DNA of 64,000 nt, taken from Enterococcus montenegrensis (GTDB taxonomy: Bacteria > Bacillota > Bacilli > Lactobacillales > Enterococcaceae). Positions 57,535 to 64,000 of the stretch are shown here, in pieces. Below the pieces are notes generated by a model. That model was not told where the DNA came from, did not search any database, and saw only the letters and a list, made by a program, of their open reading frames with translations. Position 1 is the stretch's first letter. Every line of letters starts with the position of its first letter. Made by a program: the position numbers and the translations under genes. Location: assembly GCF_029983095.1 (NCBI RefSeq), contig NZ_CP120467.1, forward strand, positions 1,472,501 through 1,536,500, written 5' to 3'.

Positions 57535-58098
57535 ATGAACAACTTAAAACTAAGTCAAACCCGATTTATTACGCAAACTGCTTTTATGATTGCGTTAACA
57601 GTCATTTTTCAAGTCGCTACTATCGGCTTTGGGCAATTGGTAACTGGTAGCTTAGTCAATTTGATTTTGATTGTAACAGTAGCTCTCACCGGAGAAATTA
57701 GTGGGCTAGTAGTAGCCCTGCTCTCACCAATCTTTGCCTTCTTTTTAGGAATTGGGCCTCAGTTTCCGCAATTGATTATCTGTATTATGCTTGGAAATGC
57801 CGTACTTGTTACAACTTGGTTTTTCCTGCTTAAAAATCAAAGCACTTATCGTTTTTCTCGTTTAATTTTTTCTGCCGTTAGTGGTGCCATTTTGAAATTT
57901 TCTGTCTTATGGCTGTTAGTTGTTAAACTTGTACTCCCTTTCTTCTTAGTTGCTAAAATACCAACGCAATCTGTTCAGACACTGACACAAATGTTCAGTT
58001 TGCCACAACTTATCACTGCCTTAATTGGCGGAGTTGTTGGGAGCATAGTTATTCCTCAATTAAATAGAATTTACCGTCGTAGCATTCAAACAAATTAA
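57535..58098 (+). CDS. Small integral membrane protein, ECF transporter S-component-like
   Basis: The 187-residue protein has about five to six membrane helices, starting with RFITQTAFMIALTVIFQVATIGFGQLVTGSLVNLIL, the style of ECF S components. The vitamin or metal it might bind cannot be told. It stands alone between the flavodoxin and hydrogenase operons on the opposite strand. The ATG at 57535 has AAAGGG 9 bases upstream. A link to Fe-S or flavin supply for the island is a guess. Confidence 0.65.
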   Translation: MNNLKLSQTRFITQTAFMIALTVIFQVATIGFGQLVTGSLVNLILIVTVALTGEISGLVVALLSPIFAFFLGIGPQFPQLIICIMLGNAVLVTTWFFLLKNQSTYRFSRLIFSAVSGAILKFSVLWLLVVKLVLPFFLVAKIPTQSVQTLTQMFSLPQLITALIGGVVGSIVIPQLNRIYRRSIQTN

Positions 58099-58191
58099 TA
58101 ATCCCGCTTTTACCCAAAGCAACGCTAGCCTAGCTAAAAGCGCCGCAAAATGACTAGATCAGATATTTTTTTTGATTTTAGCCATCAGTTG

Positions 58192-59940
58192 TCATTTAAC
58201 TTCCATGGCCTGGTGATAAGACGTATGCAATAACGCGTGGGCCTTGTCACTTCCTGGCGCCACAAGAAATTCCTCATACAATCGTTTTACCACCGGGCTT
58301 TCATGGGAGCGACGCAAAACTTTTCTTTCATCTTCGGAGTAAAGCGCTTGAGCACGCAAGCTATTTAAATCAACAAAATTACGCACAGAAGCTGGTTGAA
58401 CCGGTTGTCCTCCACCATTAATACAGCCTCCAGGACATCCCATTATTTCAACAAAGTGATAGGTTTTTTCACCTGTTTGAATTTTTTCTTCAATTAAACG
58501 TTTGGCATTTCCTATTCCTGAGGCAACAGCGATATTAATTTTTTGACCACCTAGATTGTAACTGGCTTCTTTGATGCCTTTCATCCCCCTCACTTCCTTA
58601 AATGATAAAGGTGTCACTTTTTGACTTGCTAACTTTTCAACTGCAGTTCGTAACGCTGCTTCCATTACACCACCTGTCGCACCAAAGATATACCCAGCTC
58701 CGGTTGCTTCACCTAGCGGATGATCAAATTTGGCATCTGTTAACTCTTTAAATTTAATCCCTCCGCGCTCAATCATCCGGGCCAATTCCCGTGTCGTAAG
58801 AGCAACATCTACATCGGGAAATCCAGCTGCTGCTTCATCTTCTCTAGTTACTTCAAATTTTTTAGCCGTACATGGCATAATGCCTACGACAAAAATATCA
58901 GCCGGATTTAAATTCATTTTTTTGGCGTACCAAGTCTTCGTTAAGGCCCCAAACATTTGTTGCGGTGATTTACAGCTGGATAAATTTTTTATCAGTTCAG
59001 GATGATAAGATTCACAGTACTTTACCCATCCTGGCGAGCAAGAAGTAAATAACGGGAATGGCCCATTATTTTTGATTCTTTCAATAAATTCGTGAGCTTC
59101 TTCCATAATGGTAAAATCTGCCGCCACATTCGTATCAAAAATTTTATCGAAGCCCAATTTTCGCAACGAAGCGACCATTTTTCCTTCAACATTACTACCA
59201 ATAGGCATACCAAAAGCCTCACCTAAGGTTACGCGAATAGAGGGTGCCGTTTGGACCACTACAAATTTGTCTTTATTTTCCAATGCCTGCCAGACGAGAT
59301 CCGTTTGATCTTTTTCATGAATCGCACCAGTTGGACAAACAACAATACATTGCCCACAGGAAATGCAAGCCACCTCTCCTAGACTTAAATCATACGCAGA
59401 ACCAATATGCGTATTAAAACCACGTTCATTTGCGCCAATTACACTAATTGCCTGGCATTTTTCACAAGCTGCAACACAGCGTTTACACAAAATGCACTTA
59501 TTATTATTACGCACCATGTGAACCGCACTATCGTCAAAGGCGTATTCCTTATTTTCACCGTTGTAATAGTCTTCATCATCAACGTTAAACTCTTTACACA
59601 GCCTTTGTAATTCACAATTGCCGTTGCGAAGACACGATAAACATTTTCGCTCATGAGTGGACAAAATTAGTTTCAAGGTCAATTTCCGTGATTTAAATAC
59701 CCGTTGTGAATTTGTTTTGATTTTCATCCCCGTTTGAATCGGATAAACGCAGGCAGTCACCAAATTTTTTATACCTTCTACTTCTACCACACAAATACGA
59801 CAAGCGCCGATTTCGTTAATTTCTTTTAAAAAACATAGGGTCGGAATTTCAATATTATGAAGACGCGCCGCTTCTAAAATCGTCATTCCCGCTGGTGCAT
59901 AATAAGATTTCCCATTAATAAAAATTTCGATTTCTTTCAT
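58192..59940 (-). CDS. hydA: [FeFe] hydrogenase catalytic subunit (group A, multimeric)
   Basis: The 582-residue protein has an N-terminal [2Fe-2S] domain (Cys36, 47, 50, 64), a His/Cys [4Fe-4S] site (HERKCLSCLRNGNC, 96-109), two [4Fe-4S] motifs (CILCKRCVAACEKC; CISCGQCIVVCP) and the H-cluster domain. Loop L2 is MPCTAKKFE (Cys357) and L3 is EIMGCPGGCINGGGQP (Cys502, Cys506). L1 reads TSCSPGW (299-305), with Ser where many enzymes have a second Cys. It interconverts H+ and H2. It follows the NuoF-like subunit by 12 bases, as in bifurcating HydABC. Confidence 0.93.
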   Translation of the reverse strand: MKEIEIFINGKSYYAPAGMTILEAARLHNIEIPTLCFLKEINEIGACRICVVEVEGIKNLVTACVYPIQTGMKIKTNSQRVFKSRKLTLKLILSTHERKCLSCLRNGNCELQRLCKEFNVDDEDYYNGENKEYAFDDSAVHMVRNNNKCILCKRCVAACEKCQAISVIGANERGFNTHIGSAYDLSLGEVACISCGQCIVVCPTGAIHEKDQTDLVWQALENKDKFVVVQTAPSIRVTLGEAFGMPIGSNVEGKMVASLRKLGFDKIFDTNVAADFTIMEEAHEFIERIKNNGPFPLFTSCSPGWVKYCESYHPELIKNLSSCKSPQQMFGALTKTWYAKKMNLNPADIFVVGIMPCTAKKFEVTREDEAAAGFPDVDVALTTRELARMIERGGIKFKELTDAKFDHPLGEATGAGYIFGATGGVMEAALRTAVEKLASQKVTPLSFKEVRGMKGIKEASYNLGGQKINIAVASGIGNAKRLIEEKIQTGEKTYHFVEIMGCPGGCINGGGQPVQPASVRNFVDLNSLRAQALYSEDERKVLRRSHESPVVKRLYEEFLVAPGSDKAHALLHTSYHQAMEVK

Positions 59941-59952
59941 CTGCTTAACCTC

Positions 59953-61824
59953 CTAATGCACACTAATAGCAGCATAACGGCACGTATCGATACATAAACC
60001 GCACTTAATACAAAGCGATTGCTCAATTTCATGAACTTTTTTGACTTCACCAAAAATAGCTGATACGGGACAATTTTTGGCGCAAGCCGTACACCCTGTA
60101 CATTTGTTTGGATCAATTGTATATTGAATTAAATTTTTACATACTCCGGCTGGACAACATCTTTTGTTGACATGAGCTAAATATTCTTCTTTAAAATAGT
60201 GATAAGTAGATAAAACAGGATTAGGTGCAGTTTGTCCTAAGCCACATAATGAACTTTCTTTGATGTGATAACACAATTCCTCCATTTTATCTAAATCTGC
60301 CAATGTAGCTTTTCCCAATGTAATTTTTTCCAAAATTTCCAAAAGGCGTTTGGTACCAATCCGGCAAGGGGCACATTTACCACAGCTTTCTTCTACTGTA
60401 AATTCCAAGAAAAATTTAGCAATATCCACCATACAATTCTCTTCATCCATTACAATGAGTCCCCCTGAACCCATCATAGAGCCAATGTTCATTAAGTTAT
60501 CATAGTCAATGGGGATATCATAGTGTTCCTTAGGAATACAGCCACCAGAAGGACCACCTGTTTGCGCCGCTTTAAAAGCTTTTTGTTCGGGAATACCACC
60601 ACCAATATCTTCAACAATTTCTCTTAATGTCGTCCCCATTGGAATTTCAACTAATCCGGTATTTTGAATTTTACCGCCTAATGCAAAAACTTTTGTCCCC
60701 TTTGCATTTTGCGTTCCCATTTGGGCAAACCATTTTGGTCCTTTAACAATAATTTGCGGAATATTCGCATAGGTTTCCACATTATTCACGATTGTCGGTT
60801 TACCAAAAAGTCCTTTTATCGCTGGAAATGGCGGCCGCGGCCGCGGTTCACCACGATGACCTTCAATGCTTTCAAGCAGCGCTGTTTCTTCGCCACAGAC
60901 AAAAGCGCCAGCACCAAGACGTAATTCGATTTGAAAAGAAAAGCCACTGTCTAAGATGTTTTCTCCCAATAAACCATTTTCTCTTGCGGCTTTAAGTGCG
61001 ATTTCCAATCGTTCAACGGCGGTTGGATATTCTGCCCGAACATAAATGTAACCTTTATTAGCACCAATCGTGTAGCCGGCAATCGCCATTGCTTCTAACA
61101 CTACATGAGGATCTCCTTCTAAAACTGAACGATCCATAAAAGCTCCTGGATCACCTTCATCCGCATTACAAATCACATATTTTTCATTACCAGCGCTATT
61201 TTTAGCAAAAGTCCATTTTAAAAAAGTGGGAAACCCTCCGCCCCCACGCCCACGAATACCTGAATCTTCTAGTATTTTTAAGACATCATCAGAGGTATAG
61301 TCGTGTAAAACTTTCGCTAAAGCTTCATAACCATCAAATGCGATGTATTCTTCAATTTTTTCTGGATCAATTCGACCACAATTCCGCAGCGCCACTCGTT
61401 TTTGTTTGTGATAAAAAGGAGTATCTAAAAGTTTTTTAATCACTTCTTTTGTTTTGTGATCATGATACAGAAGTTTTTCAACTGGCTGACCTGCGACTAA
61501 GTGTTTTTCAACAATTTTTTTGGCGTCCTTAGGCTTAACTTGATGATAAAAAGTTCCTTCTGGGTAAACAATAACAATCGGCCCTTGGGCACAGAGACCA
61601 AAACAGCCAGTGGCAACTACCTGCACATTATCTTGCAGTTCATTTTTTATCAATTCATCTTCTAACACCTCTATAAAAGCACGACTTTTAGAAGACAAAC
61701 AACCGGTGCCGGCACATACTAAAATTTCGCGCCTATTGCTTATTGTAGCTGTTTTTTGTGTTCGCAAAGCTACTTGTTGTTGATATTGTACCTTTACTGC
61801 TTTTAATTCTTGCCAATTTTGCAT
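59953..61824 (-). CDS. hydB: Hydrogenase NADH-binding subunit (HydB/NuoF-like)
   Basis: The 623-residue flavoprotein has an N-terminal thioredoxin-like [2Fe-2S] domain (CAGTGCLSSKSRAF; CFGLCAQGP), the NADH/FMN NuoF domain (GRGGGGFPTFLKW, CNADEGDPGAFMDR, GAGAFVCGEETALLESIEG), a SLBB segment, the [4Fe-4S] site SCGKCAPCRIGT, and two C-terminal [4Fe-4S] motifs (CTGCTACAKNCP; CIKCGLCIDTCR). This matches HydB of electron-bifurcating hydrogenases. I chose the ATG at 61824. The open frame upstream starts at a TTG inside the hydC end. Confidence 0.93.
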   Translation of the reverse strand: MQNWQELKAVKVQYQQQVALRTQKTATISNRREILVCAGTGCLSSKSRAFIEVLEDELIKNELQDNVQVVATGCFGLCAQGPIVIVYPEGTFYHQVKPKDAKKIVEKHLVAGQPVEKLLYHDHKTKEVIKKLLDTPFYHKQKRVALRNCGRIDPEKIEEYIAFDGYEALAKVLHDYTSDDVLKILEDSGIRGRGGGGFPTFLKWTFAKNSAGNEKYVICNADEGDPGAFMDRSVLEGDPHVVLEAMAIAGYTIGANKGYIYVRAEYPTAVERLEIALKAARENGLLGENILDSGFSFQIELRLGAGAFVCGEETALLESIEGHRGEPRPRPPFPAIKGLFGKPTIVNNVETYANIPQIIVKGPKWFAQMGTQNAKGTKVFALGGKIQNTGLVEIPMGTTLREIVEDIGGGIPEQKAFKAAQTGGPSGGCIPKEHYDIPIDYDNLMNIGSMMGSGGLIVMDEENCMVDIAKFFLEFTVEESCGKCAPCRIGTKRLLEILEKITLGKATLADLDKMEELCYHIKESSLCGLGQTAPNPVLSTYHYFKEEYLAHVNKRCCPAGVCKNLIQYTIDPNKCTGCTACAKNCPVSAIFGEVKKVHEIEQSLCIKCGLCIDTCRYAAISVH

Positions 61825-61846
61825 CTTTACACCCACACCCCAATCT

Positions 61847-62365
61847 TTACTTGTTGCCTTCAAGTGCTATCTTTTGGTAGCTTGCCAAAACTTTATCGCC
61901 TTTTTTCTTAGTCAAACGACCATAAACCTCTTCATTGACTGTCAATACCGGCGCTAAGCCACAAGCACCAATACAGCGACATGATTCCAACGTAAATTTA
62001 CGATCTGTACTTGTTTTGCCCGCACTAATCTTAAGCGTAGTTTCATAGGAGTCTAAAATATTTCCTGCGCCTTTTACATAACAAGCAGTTCCCATACACA
62101 CACTGATGGTATATTCACCTTTTGGGACAAAGGTGAATTGGGAGTAAAAGGTAGCTGTGCTGTATAATTTTTCTAAAGGTACTTGTAACTCTTTTGCGAT
62201 AACTTGTAATACTTCGATTGGCAAATACCCATATATTTGTTGTGCTGTCTGTAACGCCGTCATTTGCGCGCTTGGCTGATTTTTTAATTCTTCCAAGCGC
62301 ACCAGCAGCTCTTGTCTCTGAGATACTGTTTCAACAAATTCAAAATCAACTGCTTTTTTTTCCAC
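61847..62365 (-). CDS. hydC: Hydrogenase NuoE-like [2Fe-2S] subunit (HydC)
   Basis: The 172-residue protein has the NuoE signature: four cysteines in CMGTACYVKGAGNIL and CRCIGACGLAPVLTVN, preceded by a helical domain (ALQTAQQIYGYLPIEVLQVIA). It passes electrons between the FMN subunit and the rest of the complex. Translation starts at GTG 62365 with AAGGAGG 8 bases upstream. The ATG seven codons earlier precedes that site. It is the first gene of the hydCBA operon. Confidence 0.93.
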   Translation of the reverse strand: MEKKAVDFEFVETVSQRQELLVRLEELKNQPSAQMTALQTAQQIYGYLPIEVLQVIAKELQVPLEKLYSTATFYSQFTFVPKGEYTISVCMGTACYVKGAGNILDSYETTLKISAGKTSTDRKFTLESCRCIGACGLAPVLTVNEEVYGRLTKKKGDKVLASYQKIALEGNK

Positions 62366-62510
62366 CGTTACTCCTCCTTTTTGCATAAAAACGCTTACAT
62401 TTTTATTTTAGCAAAAAGACTGATAAAAATGCTCAATGTATCACAAATTATTTCAGTTTATCGTTGAGATTTGTTCTCACTAAACACATAAAATCCTTTA
62501 AAACAAATAA

Positions 62511-62586
62511 AAAAAGAAGCTTACCCATTGTCGTGACGCCGAAAAATTAGCTTTTTTGGTCACAACGTTTTAGTAAACTTCTTTTT
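62511..62586 (-). terminator. Long terminator hairpin after ribF
   Basis: The minus-strand RNA can fold into a long imperfect hairpin: AAAAAGAAG with CTTCTTTTT at the base, TTAC/GTAA, a GTGAC/GTCAC middle and AAAAA/TTTTT at the tip. It begins 3 bases after the ribF stop and ends in Ts. Confidence 0.65.
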
Positions 62587-62588
62587 CT

Positions 62589-63527
62589 TTATTTTTTAAA
62601 ATAGTCTTGTGTGTCTTTTTCATCTTGCTTTAATTGTGTAATCAATCCATCAACACCGTCAAATTTTACTTGCTCACGGATTAAATGGTTGAAACGAACA
62701 CGTACCGTTTCCCCATAGATATCTTTGTTAAAATCTAAGATAAAAACCTCAACTGTCAATTTTCTTCCTTCACCAAAAGTGTCGTTATGGCCAATGGAGC
62801 TCATTGCTTTATACCATTTGCCGGCTACTTTGATTTCAGAAACATAGACGCCTTCTTTAGGTAAGCGAACGCTGGCTTTAAAACGAATATTAGCTGTCGG
62901 ATAGCCAAGCGTGCGACCACGGGCTTCTCCATGAACCACTAAACCTTCAATTTCGTAAATATAGCCCAATAGCCGTGTAACTTCTTCCATATTGCCTTCA
63001 TCCAACAGATCGCGAATTCTAGTAGAACTGATTTTATCACCAGCTAAAGTTTCTTTTGCAACAGTGATAATTTCAAAACGATCTTTGGCGTATTGAGGCA
63101 AGTGAGAGACATCTGCAATATCTTTTGGACCATAAGTATAATCAAAACCACTGACAGCAGCCACTGCATGTAGTCCCACAATATACTGATCGACAAAATC
63201 TTGCGGTTTTAAATAAGCAAAATTAGAGGTGAATTCAATTTCATATAAATAGTCCACACCCAAACGCTCCATGTGATACTCTTTTTGCTTTAAGGTCGTC
63301 AAATATTTCAAATTTTCTCCTTCTTGTTTTTTAAACACGACAGAAGGATGTTGGTTAAATGTCATTACGGCCAGTTTAACCCCTTTTTCCTCAGCTAATT
63401 TTTTACCAGCTAAAATAACTTTTTGATGCCCGCGATGAACGCCATCAAAAAAACCCAGTACTAACACAACTGGCTCGTTGGGAATTTGCTCTTTTGTATA
63501 AGGGTGATGAATTTGGATAATTTTCAC
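62589..63527 (-). CDS. ribF: Bifunctional riboflavin kinase / FAD synthetase
   Basis: The 312-residue enzyme makes FMN and then FAD. The N-terminal nucleotidyl-transferase domain shows LGFFDGVHRGHQKVI and ISSTRIRDLLDEG. The C-terminal flavokinase domain shows GEARGRTLGYPTANI and the LTVEVFILDFNKDIYGE segment. Translation starts at GTG with GAGG 9 bases upstream. It directly follows truB, the usual Firmicute order. Its product serves the flavoproteins of the nearby redox island. Confidence 0.95.
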   Translation of the reverse strand: MKIIQIHHPYTKEQIPNEPVVLVLGFFDGVHRGHQKVILAGKKLAEEKGVKLAVMTFNQHPSVVFKKQEGENLKYLTTLKQKEYHMERLGVDYLYEIEFTSNFAYLKPQDFVDQYIVGLHAVAAVSGFDYTYGPKDIADVSHLPQYAKDRFEIITVAKETLAGDKISSTRIRDLLDEGNMEEVTRLLGYIYEIEGLVVHGEARGRTLGYPTANIRFKASVRLPKEGVYVSEIKVAGKWYKAMSSIGHNDTFGEGRKLTVEVFILDFNKDIYGETVRVRFNHLIREQVKFDGVDGLITQLKQDEKDTQDYFKK

Positions 63528-63531
63528 AATA

Positions 63532-64000
63532 TTAGACCTCAGTTCGTAACATTTTTAAAGGTTTCAACTTATTTTTTTCTTTAGAATTACTCTCATATAA
63601 AGCTACAACTTTTCCAGCATAATATAAAGCAATCGGCTCACTTGGCACTTTTTCCAGACCAAAAGCCGTTGGAGATAAGCGCATACCATTTTTAACCTGC
63701 TGCCAGATTTTATCATCGATATTTACTTTATGAAAAGCAGCAATCCCATATTCAATTGGCAGTATATATTCTAAGATAGTCTGATTTTCTACCGCATCGG
63801 CTACTTGAGCTAAGGTTAGGGACTGAGAAACTTTTAAACCGCCACTTTCCAGACGTGTTAGATCAGACATATGAGCGGGAACACCAAGTTTTTTTCCGGT
63901 GTCCACTGCCAAAGTTCGCACATAAGTTCCTTTGCCACACGCAACTTCAAAACGCCAATTTTGCGTTTTTGCCTTTTCATCGAAAGTGGGCTCACTGGTA
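63532..64000 (-). CDS. truB: tRNA pseudouridine(55) synthase, start outside the window
   Basis: The visible C-terminal 155 or so residues include GKGTYVRTLAVDTGKKLG, typical of TruB after the catalytic domain, and the PUA-like tail. The frame is open to the right edge, so the gene continues beyond 64000. The catalytic Asp region is not in the window. It modifies U55 of tRNAs. The stop lies 5 bases before ribF. Confidence 0.94.
   Translation of the reverse strand, partial: TSEPTFDEKAKTQNWRFEVACGKGTYVRTLAVDTGKKLGVPAHMSDLTRLESGGLKVSQSLTLAQVADAVENQTILEYILPIEYGIAAFHKVNIDDKIWQQVKNGMRLSPTAFGLEKVPSEPIALYYAGKVVALYESNSKEKNKLKPLKMLRTEV

Noticed and set aside
62400-62480. CRP/FNR-like site before the hydrogenase operon
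   Set aside because: TTTGTGATACATTGAGCA has one good half-site only, and the other half matches poorly, so it is not listed as a feature.

Overview
The window comes from a low-GC Gram-positive lactic acid bacterium of the family Enterococcaceae, Enterococcus or a close relative. The partial 16S rRNA at the left edge has an Enterococcus-type 5' variable region. Strong AGGAGG ribosome binding sites, an L-lactate dehydrogenase, a type 1A PyrD, LevR-type PTS control and a CLC-F exporter under a fluoride riboswitch agree with this. The species cannot be fixed from the sequence alone.

Layout. 1-2.3 kb: 5' part of an rRNA operon (minus strand) with tandem promoters, and a small basic protein. 2.4-9.5 kb: a sigma-54-dependent mannose-family PTS operon (EIIA, EIIB, EIIC, EIID), a sugar-phosphate deglycase of the fructoselysine/glucoselysine type, its LevR-like activator and a HAD phosphatase. 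9.7-12.3 kb: a multidomain cell-wall hydrolase gene broken by one in-frame stop. 12.5-32.7 kb: housekeeping genes (GNAT, LepB, PyrD, SufT-like protein, P-type ATPase, YitT, a broken DinG-like helicase, holin-like protein, UppP, phosphate permease, S20, HolA, ComEC/EB/EA). 33-39.7 kb: an RpiR regulator convergent to an uncharacterised catabolic operon (FAD oxidoreductase, anion permease, stand-alone HyuA-like protein, IrrE-like protease). 40-47.5 kb: HAD, UPF0210/ACT pair, phosphoglycerate mutase, MATE pump, a PII-like protein coupled to two DUF1538 membrane proteins, and a YocH-like LysM-3D protein. 48-51 kb: lactate dehydrogenase and a fluoride-responsive operon. 51-62.4 kb: a compact anaerobic redox island. 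62.5-64 kb: ribF and partial truB.

The redox island is the most striking part. Pyruvate:ferredoxin oxidoreductase, an NfnAB-type transhydrogenase and flavodoxin form one operon. A trimeric [FeFe] hydrogenase (NuoE-, NuoF- and HydA-like subunits) forms a second. A small membrane protein lies between them. Together they would let a lactic acid bacterium oxidise pyruvate through ferredoxin or flavodoxin, exchange electrons with NAD(P)H and make or use H2. No HydE/F/G maturases lie in the window. A near-perfect Rex-like operator sits in front of the flavodoxin-Nfn-PFOR operon.

Other points are two independent CAA-to-TAA nonsense changes in otherwise intact genes, a candidate acidic leader peptide before the P-type ATPase, and an unknown protein translationally coupled to the fluoride exporter.
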